A stretch of DNA of 64,000 nt from Phyto melanocephala (GCA_941918925.1 OW799237.1:51758997-51822996); one strand, 5' to 3'; shown: positions 34,010 through 45,429, counted from the stretch's first letter. The notes: generated from the letters alone by a model not told the origin. Program-made: numbers and translations.

Positions 34010-35474
34010 CCTGTGCCCATGTTCTGTAACTCTCGCTACGAGAAACTTTTCACTTGAAACATGTAAATTGGTACAGAAATACAACAAATCGAAACAAACA
34101 GCTGTTTTTTCTCACTGTACTGTTTCTGTAACTATTCATGCGAGAAATACCTGTCACGTAAGAAAAATACTCGTAAGCCATAAAAAAAGTGTTTCTGTAA
34201 AGTTTTCAGGCGAGAACTTCTCACTTTGAACTGTCAAAATAAGTCACAAACAAAAAGACCGCGAGATTGCAAAAACTTTGAGCCAAAAAATATAAAAAGT
34301 CAAAAATCAGTGACAAAAACATGGAAAATGTAAAGTTTAAATGTTTTTTTTTATTATTAATGCATACATATGTATGCATTAATATTATAAATTTGTTATC
34401 GTTAAGAAAATTATGCGGGTTTCAAAGCAACAAAAAGGAAAATTAGATATCGAGTTTAAACTATCGAACCTTCTATAAAATATTTTGTAATTGAAATAAT
34501 GTTTTTTTTTGTGCTTTAAACTTTTATGTATGTAAAAGAAAGAAATTAGGAAATGAAAAATTAATTACTTTAAATTTGAGGTTATAAATTTTCTTACTAC
34601 GGGAAATAATTTATGGTAACTATCTTTGTTTAATTTACAAAAGTTTTTATATTTCTAAAAAAGATAGATTTTATTTTATATTGATTATATTTTTACAATC
34701 ATCAAAGTCATTTAAAGTTTAAAAAAACTAACTAACTAAATAAAATTGCTAAATTCTTTTCATTTTTTTTTTTTTATTTCAATTTCGAAATAATTTTTAT
34801 AATTTTTTTATTCCTTTTTTATTTAGACCTTAAATATTTACAAGAAGTGTTTATTGTTTAACCAAATTGTTTAATTTGTATGTCGTGTGTCCTAAACAAA
34901 AATCCTAAATACACCACCATCATCATTATGTTTATCATCAAAAGGAAACAATGTTACCAATGTCTTGGAAAGTGAAGGCAAATTTGTATTCCTTACACCT
35001 TTTCTCATAAAAGCTGCCTTCAAGCAGAACCATTGCTGATGATCTGCTTAAGCGATATAGTTCCTTAAATCAATTCTCCGGCATTTCAAAAGAGTCTGTT
35101 GAATCGCACAACCTTTTGCGATGAATCCGCAACATATTCCTTTCATCATCCCCAACCGCTCTAACTAAAGCTGCATTGTACATTTTATTTCTTTCTTCTG
35201 CACTTATTTTTTTAAACACTTTTATTTTCTAAATTTTATATGTATTATTATTTCCGCACTTCTAAAGTTTATTTTTTTTTTCTTCTTCTTCTTCTTCTTA
35301 TAATTAAGTATAATTTTTGATAGCTCTAACGTAACAACGTAATCATAAATGGTATTTTTCGCCATGAGTTACAGATACACTTTTTTCTCACACATCGAGA
35401 AACGGTGGGATATTTTGTTTCATGACTTTTCGATGCGAGAAGTTCTCACTAAAGTTACAGAACATGGGTACTGG
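34010..35474 (-). mobile_element. PIF/Harbinger-like element, decayed
   Basis: The terminal inverted repeats are CCTGTGCCCATGTTCTGTAA (34010) and, reversed, CCAGTACCCATGTTCTGTAA (35474), matching at 20 of 22 positions overall. More copies of a CTGTAACT...GCGAGAA unit sit just inside the left end (34110-34230). The target duplication is not clear. The transposase trace at 34940-35193 gives the family. Confidence 0.6.
34940..35193 (-). pseudogene. Harbinger (HARBI1-like) transposase N-terminal fragment
   Basis: The minus strand contains R-L-C-D-S-T-D-S-F-E-M-P-E-N, a stop, F-K-E-L-Y-R-L-S-R-S-S-A, and in a shifted frame N-T-N-L-P-S-L-S-K-T-L-V-T-L. This is the D.tDPFe...F...YRLs.......L...LP......L.tL pattern at the start of HARBI1-type DDE nucleases. 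The catalytic domain is missing. Confidence 0.6.
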
Positions 35475-35871
35475 TCAGAACCGCACTCATATCTTTGCGC
35501 AATGTTCGGGAAAGTTTTGGAAGATCTCGCAAGTATTCAACTTATTGATCATAAATTTCTTGTCGTAGGTTATACACATCTTGAATGTGATACTATACAT
35601 GCACAACAATTAATTGTACATGCAATAACAATTGTTTGTATCACAATTAATCTCATATAAAATACGTACATACATACATGTAAAAAACATACCAAAAAAA
35701 AAAATACAAAAAAAAAAATATATTAAAAATAAAAAAAAAAATTACAAAAAAATATTAAAAAAAAAATTTAAAAAAATATAAAAAAATAATAAAATATAAA
35801 AATATATTAAATAAAATAAAATAAAATTTTTTTGGCTCAGCTAGAATTCGATGCCACGTTTATTTTAACCA

Positions 35872-35945
35872 GCCCTCGCGAAGGGGTAGTCATCTTGTCG
35901 CGATGCGAGGGCTTAAGTGTAAATTACACTAACTAAGAACTAACC
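35872..35945 (+). ncRNA. Candidate HDV-like self-cleaving ribozyme at the LINE 5' end
   Basis: The sequence fits the nested double pseudoknot. P1 is 35872-35878 with 35906-35912 (7 perfect pairs, first base G at the element's first nucleotide). P2 is 35884-35890 with 35939-35945 (six pairs, one G-A mismatch). P3 is 35891-35894 with 35902-35905 (4 pairs). L3 is UUGUCGC (HDV: UCCUCGC). P4 is AGTGTA/TACACT (35916-35930). The joining strand has CUAAG at 35933-35937, with C35933 in the place of the catalytic cytosine. P1.1 is weak (U-A and G-U at best). Known family role: cutting the LINE RNA free from an upstream host transcript, as in R2 and Baggins. The fold is seen; activity is inference. LINE copy A lacks this region. 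Confidence 0.65.
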
Positions 35946-36308
35946 ACCCCCTGCCTACCAGCGTCTGTTTCTCCTAGTTTGGGGCGGCTGGAAGGCAACT
36001 TCTCAACCCCCTCTTCACACAGGCTGTTGAGAATGCGTCCGCCTTATTAAATCGTCGGTCCGCAACCATAAATCCACCAGCGTCTGTCCTCAGAGTGAGC
36101 GGCTGTTGGTCTGCGTCTGTCTCCAGTAGGGCGGCAGTTTATAGGAAGCCTGGCAGTAGGCACAAAATGCAAACAAACCAATCGTCTGTATATCGAAAAA
36201 ATCATGCCCTGCAGTATCCGGTAAAGGGCTTCATAATCTCCGGAGACCCAACTACTGCAGTGTCGGTATCAGGCTGCAGTAAGTTGCTGGCTACTGAAAC
36301 CTCGACTA

Positions 36309-37660
36309 GTGGACTACTGCGCTAAAAACATGCCCGATCAAGCCGATAGGCGATCGAAACCGAGCTTGGTACAGCGTGGTTCTTCGAAACCAGGTACCTC
36401 TAAGGCTCCTAAGGTCCGGATGGGACTAGCTCCTGTCAAAACACCAATTTCAGGTGCCGGTGAGGTGGCTAAGACTCAGTCTGCCACTAAACCTGGCTCC
36501 CTTGTGCCAAACATTGTGCAGAAGGATCATGCGAAGAAAGATTTGATGATCCCTGTAGCACCACCCTCGACCTCTACGGCTGCCAAAATAGATTCCCCAA
36601 GGCACAGAAAACAATCCAAAAGGGCCTTCACTACTAAGCGTTCCGCTTATAAAATAATAAGTCGGTTTGGTGAAAAACCTACTGACGAGCTCACGGAGCA
36701 AGAGAAAAACTCTCTCCAATGGGCGAAAACCCTCATTGAGGGGTTAAAACGTGATCCTCCTAATGCAGGTGTAGGCAGTCCTAAACATCCTCTGCAGCGC
36801 CTAAACGGCAACGGTCAGAGGAGGACACTCTTCCAGGAACAAAACGTTCCAAACACATGCCTCCACGGCCACAACCAAGATCCTACAAGGAGGTGGCTAA
36901 GGACCACCTTATTTGGGCGATCATTGACCGAAACTCCAGCGACGGCACCATTTTCTCCAGCAACTGGAAATTGGTTGTCATGGCTCTCAATGGGGTGTTC
37001 TTGAAAGTTGTTCGGGACCACCACCCCAGTGCAAAGATGCTGGCTGGTACCAAGGCCACATCAAACTCATAGCCTGTACACACGAGCGTTCAGCGCATCT
37101 GTACAAGACCGCCATAGAGTCCCTCGGGGAAGTATAGTCTGACGCGAAGCTCGAGGCAATACCTCTCGCCGATGTTCCACAAAGGCCGAGATCTATTGCC
37201 AAGATTCCCGCAATACCATACGACCCAAAGGAGATTCTGGAGATTATGCAGGTCAGTTATTCTCAGCTACCCACAAAGGACTGGAAAATAACCAAGGTTA
37301 CTGAAGCTGTAGAAGGCTCCAAGAAGGCCACTGTTAGTATAAACAATGACTCGCTGTCTCCACTTTGAAAGACTCAGGGAAAGATGTACTATGGTTTTGG
37401 TACTATCTTTATCCGGTTCTTTAAGGGTGACGACAAGGAGAAGCCTCAAGCTCCGGAGAGTAAGGACTCTTCTAAGGATCTCTACATGAGCTGTGACGAT
37501 GAATCTGCTCTTTCATCGGACACTGATAACACCCAATCGGGCTCAGGACTAGTGGGGGAATTCTTTGGTAAGATGGATGTGGCAGAAGACGAAGACGCCC
37601 TTCTAGAATCTGACGACGGTTCAGAGGACGCCGATGTCACAATCGTCCACAGCGATCAGC
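36309..37660 (+). pseudogene. LINE copy B ORF1 (DUF4780-like)
   Basis: The first ORF (36309-37004) has a proline- and lysine-rich N-terminus (M-P-D-Q-A-D-R-R-S-K-P; G-T-S-K-A-P-K-V) that is missing in copy A. It continues into the same T-D-E-L-T-E-Q-E-K segment. A frameshift before S-Y-K-E-V-A-K-D-H-L sits at the same place as in copy A, so it predates both insertions or marks a shared programmed site. The DUF4780-like part follows to about 37250, and an acidic tail (D-D-E-S-A-L-S-S-D-T-D) to 37660. Extra stops occur near 37139 and 37367. Confidence 0.75.
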
Positions 37661-40600
37661 TACATAAAAGGTTACTCAAATTAACCTTCCCCACTCAAAA
37701 GTGGCGTCAGCTGCCCTACTCCTCCGACTGTCTTCAGGCACGGAGGATCTTATATGTGTCCAAGAACCATTGTTGTACAAAGACAGGGTTTGCGGGCTAA
37801 ACAAGGATGGCTACTACATTCTGTATGCAGCCGGACCAGGTAGGATCAGATCTTACATTATGGCCAAAAACAATCTAAAAGCTTTTTTTCTATCCGACTT
37901 CAGTAATAAGGACACCTGTGCTATAGCCATCGAGAACAAGAGGCGAATAGTCTGGCTAATGAGCTGTTATATGGCGCACGATCATGGAGGGAACCCACCT
38001 AACTCCATCACTAGGAAGGCGATGTCTTGCGCGAACGAAAGGAACATCCCTCTCATAATCTGTGCGGATGCCAACGCGCACCATACCGTCTGGGGTAGCT
38101 CGGATACCAACCAAAGGGGTGAGTCACTCCTCGAATTTATAATTGAAACTAAACTAACAGTAGTTAATAGGGGTAATGAACCCACCTTTGTAGTTACTAA
38201 CAGAAGGGAGGTTTTGGATGCTACTCTTATTAGCGATAGGTATGTGAATTTGATAGGAAATTGGAGGGTGTCGAAGGACTGCTCTTTTTCCGATCACCTA
38301 TATATTGATTTCGATTTGCTTTTCGAAGTGGATTCTGAGAGTCATTTCTTCAATAGGAGAAGGACAAACTGGTCTGTTTATGCTGAGGTGCTGAATAGAA
38401 AGCTCTCTTCATGTTCAGACTCCATTGACGATAAGTCCACTCTGAACTTCGTAACTGAGTTCTTGAGTAATGTAATGGCTGAGGCACCCGATAACTCCTC
38501 TAGGAAAACTACTAGGAAAGGTAAGGCCAAGCCCACTTGGTGGAATGCCGAATTTGCGGAAAAGCGCAAAGAATGCAGGAAACTGTTCAATGAGGCTAAA
38601 AGAAGTGGATATTGGGCCACATATAAATCCTCCCTAAATGGGTTTAAAAACCTTATCAGAAGAGCCAAGAGGCAATCCTGGAGAAAATTCTGCAGTGAGG
38701 TGGAAAATTCTTAGGAGACAACTCGGCTACGAAAGATTCTATCATCGAATCCAATAATACCATCATACATACAGAGGGCGGATGGTTCATGGACCACCAG
38801 CAGCAAGGAAACGCTGGAGGTTCTCATGGAGACACATTTCCCAGGCTGTCTAGAACAGGACTCTCCTCCTGCTGTTGACCACACGGATGCATATGACATA
38901 TCGAATCTACCGATCACTGAGCATTGCATAAGATGGGCAGTTGGAAGTTTCCATCCCTTCAAGTCTCCAGGTACTGATGGCGTAATTCTAGCGGATCTAC
39001 AGGATAACATCGATATTTTAATGCCATGACTTCTGGTGATATTCAGGGCATGCTTGCATTTATCCCATGTCCTATCGAGGTGGACATCCTATAAGATTAC
39101 TTTCATACCCAAGGGAAGTAAGGCCTCGCATACAAGAGCCGGAGACTTCAGGCCAATAAGTCTCTCCTCCCTTTTTAAGACTCTGGAGAGGATTATTGAT
39201 GTTTATATCAGATCGTCTCTAGGACCAGAGGCTCTATCGGGGGCACAGAATGCCTATACAAATGGCAAATCTACGGAAACGGCGCTACACGCGCTGGTTA
39301 GCCATATTGAAAAATCTCTGAACTACAGGGACTACATCTTGGTCGCCTTCCTTTATATTGAGGGCGCCTTCAACAATGTCAAACCGGATTCGGTTCTGAA
39401 CGCCTTGAGATAACTGGACATAGATCCTGCGGTCACCGGTTTTGTGGGAAAACTACTGAAATATAGGCGCATAGAATCAACTTTGGGCGCCTCTAGCATC
39501 TCCAAGGTGGCTGTAAATGGCACACCGCAAGGTGGCGTACTTTCTCCACTACTATGAAACATCAACATTAATATCATGCTTACGGCCATGGAGAATACAT
39601 CCTGCATGACTGTTGCTTATGCGGATGATGTGGCTGTAGCAGCTACGGGCAAAGATCCTGGACTGCTCTCGGAGCTCTTGGAATCTGCGCTGATGTTAAT
39701 ACTTAGATTGTGCCACGGATGTGGGCCGGGAGTCAATCCTGCCAAAACGGAACTGGTACTGTTCACAAGGAGGTACAAAATACCGACTTTTGCTACGCTT
39801 AGGATAGACGGGGTGGCACTAGCGCTACCCGATAATGCCAAATATTTGGGTCTCGTATTGGACAGCAAACTAAGCTGGAACCTGAACATGAAATCCAGGA
39901 CCACTAAGGCGGCAACTGTATTATACTGCTGCAAGAGGGCAATTGGCCTTAATTGGGGTATTAACCCTAGAAACTTATACTGGCTATACGATTCTGTCGT
40001 CAGACCAATTTTTTATTACGGAGCGGCAGTCTGGTGGGTGGCGCTGGAGAAAAGAATCCACCAGGACAGTTTCGGACGTATTATGAGAATGGCTGCGATT
40101 ATAATAACAGGTGCTCTTAGGACCACACCATCTAAGGCACTGTTCACTATTTTAAACTGGTTACCACCAGACATCATGGCTAGGCAGTTGGCTGCGGACA
40201 CCGCACTGAGGCTGAATGCCACAAGGGCATGGAAGTATGTGAATTATGGACATGCAAGAATTTTGGGTATGATCAATATTGCATCTCCTATTGATTACAA
40301 GGTACCTGAACCAGCATTCGATCCGGGTTTCGTAACGAATATACCGGATAGATTTGAATACGACAACGGCCTGCGACCTCCAACCTCCGGAGAATGCCAT
40401 CCAGATATTTACTGACAGATCGAAATCACATGCTGGAACTTGATGTGGTATCTTTTCGATCCAGTTGGGTTTGGAATTGTCCCTTAGGCTACCGGATTAC
40501 TGTAGCGCGATACAGGCCGAATCAATGGCGATTAAGACAGCCGTGGAACAGATTTAGTATAATGAAATATCTTGCAGGGATATTTATATATTTACTGACA

Positions 40601-41330
40601 GCAAGGCGGCTATTAGGTCCATTGAGAGTGTGTACAGCACATCGAAAATTTCCCAGAAATGCCGGGTGTTTCTTGAGGATATAGCGAGACATTCGACGGT
40701 TACCCTTGTGTGGGTTTCAGGACATGGGGATATTGATGGTAATAATAGAGCTGATGCACTTGTAAAAGCCGGTACTACCTTAGATTCGGTTGAATCCAGT
40801 TGTGATTTGGGTATTCCCTTATCGAAGGTTAAACAGCTAATCTCGCATCGATTATATTTGGATGCCAAGGAAAGATGGGTAAGGAAGCCCACTTGTTTGG
40901 AAACCAGAAAGATCTGGCCTGACATGGATGTGCATAGGACGCAATATGCAGTGAATATGCCCCGAATCCACCTTAGGAACTTTATAGCGGACACTGGCCT
41001 ATAGGTACACATGCGAAAAGGCTGAATATCCCTTACAACGACTTCTGTAGAATAACGATGAAGAGGAGGAGACGACTGAACATCTTCTCTGCAATTATCC
41101 TGCATTCGGGGACCTGAGCCGCCAGATTCTAGGTCAACGAATACTTGTAAGTAAAGCTTGTCTTTGCGCAGTTGATCTGGGAAAGATCCATACATTCGTG
41201 AACAGGACAGGATGGCTGAGGAACGACGGCCAGAGGACATAGACGAATGGGCGATGGTGCCTACGGTATCACAACGAGACCCTCGGAGCACCCAAGTGAC
41301 CTATGCCTTCGGGCGGCTGCCGGATCTAAC
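37661..41330 (+). pseudogene. LINE copy B ORF2 (endonuclease-RT-RNase H)
   Basis: The longest uninterrupted part (37701-38714) covers the whole endonuclease: I-C-V-Q-E-P, A-D-A-N-A-H-H-T-V-W-G-S-S-D, T-F-V-V-T-N-R-R-E-V-L-D, S-F-S-D-H-L. A stop at 38713 and others at 39028, 39412 and 39556 break the RT, which keeps FRPISLSSLF and YADDVAVAATG (about 39615-39650). A good ORF covers the thumb (39576-40415). RNase H keeps I-F-T-D-S-K-A-A-I and W-V-S-G-H-G-D-I-D-G-N-N-R-A-D-A-L. The C-terminal zinc-like motif is partly deleted near 41050 compared with copy A. Confidence 0.83.
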
Positions 41331-41692
41331 CTAACCTAACCTTACTTTAACCAGTATGTATGTAGGTTGTAGTTGTGAAAAAAAACGAGGTGGTCGTGGT
41401 TTTTTGCTTATATTTCAGAAAGTGATGGGGCGATTGTGCTGAATTTCAATAGCAATTCATCCCTGGATATTTCCAAGAGATTGATACCATAAGGAGATCT
41501 GAGGAACATATAGTTGCTTCTAAAAGTTGATTTTAACCAACACACGGACAGACGGTCAGAGCTTAATCGACTCCTCTATTCATAAGCTTTCAGAAAATAT
41601 ATACTTTGTGGGGTCGGAAATGAAAATTTTAGAAATTACAAACATAATGACAAAGCTATATATACCCTTGTGCACCACAAGTGAATTGTATA

Positions 41693-41838
41693 AAAAATTT
41701 CTTCGGATCTATTGAATATTCACACGATTGGGCAAACTTAATATCGGCGACCAAGCATAAATAGAAAAAAAAAAATTTCTTCGGATCTATTGAATATTCT
41801 ACGATTGGGCAAACTTAATATCGGCGACCAATATAAAT
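41693..41838. repeat. Two tandem copies of a ~73-bp unit
   Basis: AATTTCTTCGGATCTATTG...GGGCAAACTTAATATCGG occurs at about 41694-41752 and 41773-41829, separated by GCATAAATAG and an A-run. The same pair recurs in the duplicated unit at about 44090-44227. The cause is unknown; it could be a long target duplication around the HINE end or a local slippage product. Confidence 0.65.
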
Positions 41839-41961
41839 TATATTGTCCATGAATTAAGACAAGAGGATTTCTTCGATTTTCACATAGCACTTCAGATATA
41901 ATTTTATATACCTACATTATTTTCAACACAATATTATTTTTTTAAATCTTCTGATTTTTAG

Positions 41962-42240
41962 GTGAGAAGTTTGAATGGAAAATCGTTCGATGAGATACGA
42001 AGAAAGCAAGCCAGGAGTTTTTCAGTAAAAATTTTCATTACACCCAGAAGAGTCATTTCAGATGCTAGATATAAACTACCGTCGCCGTAAAGAACCCTCT
42101 CCCCAATTTGCCACAAGCTTTGCCTGTATCACAAAATAAAAATATGCTGACATTAAATAGTACAAATTACCACAGTGATATCCCGGTGAAGGAAGGTGAT
42201 ATCCCGATTGAAGTTCACCCAGACCTTGACGAAAATGAAG
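41962..42240 (+). pseudogene. Unrecognised exon-like open segment, duplication unit 1
   Basis: It is bounded by a good acceptor (CTGATTTTTAG) and donor (GAAG|GTATTC). The first half reads S-L-N-G-K-S-F-D-E-I-R-R-K-Q-A-R-S-F-S-V. After one shift near 42085 the second half reads N-P-L-P-N-L-P-Q-A-L-P-V, then N-Y-H-S-D-I-P-V-K-E-G-D-I-P-I-E-V and H-P-D-L-D-E-N-E. Codon texture and splice signals suggest a former exon of a host or transposon gene. No family was recognised, and chance cannot be excluded. Confidence 0.35.
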
Positions 42241-43035
42241 GTATTCAATAATTATATTATGCTTTTAAAATGTGTAGAGTTACAGTTTTTATTTCCTTCC
42301 TTTTGAACGTTTTTTTGTTAAACTTAAAATTTGTTTTCCCTACAGAAATATAATTTTGTATGTACCAATATTGTCTAATTGAATTCAAGTATTTATGTTA
42401 TATTAAATAAAATAATATTTTTTATTTCTACTTTTTTTAATAGTTCCATTTTAACAAAAAAACTTACTTTGAGATAAGCGCAAAATATGAATCACATTTT
42501 TGTTTAAAACCATTTCAACAAAACAACTTGTGTTATGTATTTAAGTTAATTTTTTTTTTGTTGAAAACACTTTCGACAAAACAACCTATCTTTTGATTCT
42601 TAAATTTTCTGAAAATTAGTTGGTATTGAAATAGAATTATTGATATTTTCACTTCAATTTAGTATTTAAATTTAATACTACACTTTCGGCTTTTCACCAA
42701 ATAATTCAAAATTTAAATTGTTAGATATTTTAACAGTTTCTTCTGTCAGATTTCAGTTTTTGAAAGAGGTTGTTTTGTGAAAAGTCCACAGATATATTCT
42801 TTAATATGTTAATTACCTTAAAGAAATACTCTACCGCTGGTAATTAATGTTATCTTTATTATAAAATTCATAAAGATATTACCTACTAAAATTGTGTGTG
42901 TCTATTCAATTGAACTGTGTGTAGATTCAAAATCTCTTTACATAAATCCAGTTTTATTTTAAACCTTAATACTTATTATCTTAAACGAGCCTAAAATATT
43001 TATTAAATAGCATAAGTTATAAAGGTGAAAAATGT
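42241..43035. other. AT-rich DNA with ACAAAACAACTT-type motifs (repeated at 44637-45429)
   Basis: No gene was seen. Motifs related to ACAAAACAACTT occur at about 42454, 42518-42529, 42576-42587 and, in reverse, 42767-42778. They resemble those at 28.9-29.4 kb. Confidence 0.45.
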
Positions 43036-45429
43036 AAAATTTCCCAGAAATGCCGGGTGTTTCTTGAGGATATAGCGAGACATTCGACGGTTACCCTTGT
43101 GTGGGTTTCAGGACATGGGGATATTGATGGTAATAATAGAGCTGATGCACTTGTAAAAGCCGGTACTACCTTAGATTCGGTTGAATCCAGTTGTGATTTG
43201 GGTATTCCCTTATCGAAGGTTAAACAGCTAATCTCGCATCGATTATATTTGGATGCCAAGGAAAGATGGGTAAGGAAGCCCACTTGTTTGGAAACCAGAA
43301 AGATCTGGCCTGACATGGATGTGCATAGGACGCAATATGCAGTGAATATGCCCCGAATCCACCTTAGGAACTTTATAGCGGACACTGGCCTATAGGTACA
43401 CATGCGAAAAGGCTGAATATCCCTTACAACGACTTCTGTAGAATAACGATGAAGAGGAGGAGACGACTGAACATCTTCTCTGCAATTATCCTGCATTCGG
43501 GGACCTGAGCCGCCAGATTCTAGGTCAACGAATACTTGTAAGTAAAGCTTGTCTTTGCGCAGTTGATCTGGGAAAGATCCATACATTCGTGAACAGGACA
43601 GGATGGCTGAGGAACGACGGCCAGAGGACATAGACGAATGGGCGATGGTGCCTACGGTATCACAACGAGACCCTCGGAGCACCCAAGTGACCTATGCCTT
43701 CGGGCGGCTGCCGGATCTAACCTAACCTAACCTTACTTTAACAAGTATGTATGTAGGTTGTTGTTGTAGTTGTGAAAAAAAACGAGGTGGTCGTGGTTTT
43801 TTGCTTATATTTCAGAAAGTGATGGGGCGATTGTGCTGAATTTCAATAGCAATTCATCCCTGGATATTTCCAAGAGATTGATACCATAAGGAGATCTGAG
43901 GAACATATAGTTGCTTCTAAAAGTTGATTTTAACCAACACACGGACAGACGGTCAGAGCTTAATCGACTCCTCTATTCATAAGCTTTCAGAAAATATATA
44001 CTTTGTGGGGTCGGAAATGAAAATTTTAGAAATTACAAACATAATGACAAAGCTATATATACCCTTGTGCACCACAAGTGAATTGTATAAAAAATTTCTT
44101 CGGATCTATTGAATATTCACACGATTGGGCAAACTTAATATCGGCGACCAAGCATAAATAGAAAAAAAAAATTTCTTCGGATCTATTGAATATTCTACGA
44201 TTGGGCAAACTTAATATCGGCGACCAATATAAATTATATTGTCCATGAATTAAGACAAGAGGATTTCTTCGATTTTCACATAGCACTTCAGATATAATTT
44301 TATATACCTACATTATTTTCAACACAATATTATTTTTTTAAATCTTCTGATTTTTAGGTGAGAAGTTTGAATGGAAAATCGTTCGATGAGATACGAAGAA
44401 AGCAAGCCAGGAGTTTTTCAGTAAAAATTTTCATTACACCCAGAAGAGTCATTTCAGATGCTAGATATAAACTACCGTCGCCGTAAAGAACCCTCTCCCC
44501 AATTTGCCACAAGCTTTGCCTGTATCACAAAATAAAAATATGCTGACATTAAATAGTACAAATTACCACAGTGATATCCCGGTGAAGGAAGGTGATATCC
44601 CGATTGAAGTTCACCCAGACCTTGACGAAAATGAAGGTATTCAATAATTATATTATGCTTTTAAAATGTGTAGAGTTACAGTTTTTATTTCCTTCCTTTT
44701 GAACGTTTTTTTGTTAAACTTAAAATTTGTTTTCCCTACAGAAATATAATTTTGTATGTACCAATATTGTCTAATTGAATTCAAGTATTTATGTTATATT
44801 AAATAAAATAATATTTTTTTTCTACTTTTTTTAATAGTTCCATTTTAACAAAAAAACTTACTTTGAGATAAGCGCAAAATATGAATCACGTTTTTGTTTA
44901 AAACCATTTCAACAAAACAACTTGTGTTATGTATTTAAGTTAATTTTTTTTTTGTTGAAAACACTTTCGACAAAACAACCTATCTTTTGATTCTTAAATT
45001 TTCTGAAAATTAGTTGGTATTGAAATAGAATTATTGATATTTTCACTTCAATTTAGTATTTAAATTTAATACTACACTTTCGGCTTTTCACCAAATAATT
45101 CAAAATTTAAATTGTTAGATATTTTAACAGTTTCTTCTGTCAGATTTCAGTTTTTGAAAGAGGTTGTTTTGTGAAAAGTCCACAGATATATTCTTTAATA
45201 TGTTAATTACCTTAAAGAAATACTCTACCGCTGGTAATTAATGTTATCTTTATTATAAAATTCATAAAGATATTACCTACTAAAATTGTGTGTGTCTATT
45301 CAATTGAACTGTGTGTAGATTCAAAATCTCTTTACATAAATCCAGTTTTATTTTAAACCTTAATACTTATTATCTTAAACGAGCCTAAAATATTTATTAA
45401 ATAGCATAAGTTATAAAGGTGAAAAATGT
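43036..45429 (+). repeat. Tandem segmental duplication, unit 2 (2394 bp)
   Basis: Second copy of 40645-43035. It begins in the middle of the LINE RNase H region and so carries a third, partial LINE copy (43036-43735), a HINE piece (43736-44089) and the same downstream DNA. The abrupt start inside coding sequence shows that it arose by duplication, not by a new insertion. Confidence 0.92.
44358..44636 (+). pseudogene. Unrecognised exon-like open segment, duplication unit 2
   Basis: The same 279-bp segment as at 41962-42240, with the same acceptor, donor and frameshift, duplicated with the 2.39-kb unit. Confidence 0.35.

Larger units (their letters stand above)
33758..35608 (+). pseudogene. 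DDE-nuclease-like coding remnant (DUF7869-like?), split by a Harbinger element
   Basis: The left part (to 34010) encodes L-F-T-F-D-L-Q-R-C-L-S-T, F-F-Y-K-R-P-L-W-T-F-N-L-T and Y-I-W-N-E-S-I-A-K-R-G-A-N. The right part (35474-35608), in shifted frames, encodes G-Q-N-R and then K-V-L-E-D-L and L-I-D-H-K-F-L-V-V-G-Y-T-H-L-E-C-D-T. I recall this order from a large family of arthropod proteins with a DDE/RNase H-like fold, often labelled DUF7869. Assignment to that domain is from memory and tentative. The Harbinger element at 34010-35474 separates the two parts. The start is lost against a HINE fragment and the end runs into HINE copy 13. Confidence 0.6.
35872..41341 (+). mobile_element. LINE copy B, near full length (5.47 kb), with target site duplication
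   Basis: Flanked by TTATTTTAACCA(G) at 35860-35872 and TTACTTTAACCA(G) at 41342-41354, a 12-13-bp target duplication with one difference. It starts with a ribozyme-like fold (35872-35945), has a 5' UTR of about 400 bp, a DUF4780-like ORF1, an EN-RT-RNase H ORF2, and ends TCTAACCTAACCTAACC. Numerous stops mean it is inactive. The last ~700 bp are part of the 2.39-kb tandem duplication. Confidence 0.88.
35615..41692 (-). mobile_element. HINE copy 13, split by LINE copy B
   Basis: The left part (35615-35871) begins inside the 3' region (TGCAATAACAATTGTTTGTA) and runs to GATGCCACGTTTATTTTAACC. The right part (41342-41692) resumes TTACTTTAACCAGTATGTAT and ends at a degenerate 5' palindrome CTTGTGCACCACAAGTGAA...TATA. 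Second subfamily. The terminal hairpin is missing. Duplicated material at 43736-44089 repeats the right part. Confidence 0.75.
40645..43035 (+). repeat. Tandem segmental duplication, unit 1 (2391 bp)
   Basis: Contains the LINE copy B 3' end, the HINE copy 13 right part and 1.34 kb of other DNA. It is repeated head to tail at 43036-45429. Over about 2.4 kb I noted only a 6-bp GTTGTT insertion, two changes in homopolymer or near-homopolymer runs and a few substitutions (for example ACCAGTATG/ACAAGTATG, ATCACATTT/ATCACGTTT). The outer junctions share AAAATTT and TGTAAA microhomology. Confidence 0.92.

Noticed and set aside
40584..41291. Long minus-strand ORF (235 codons), also at 43017-43682
   Set aside because: It is antisense to the LINE RNase H coding region and repeats only because of the tandem duplication.
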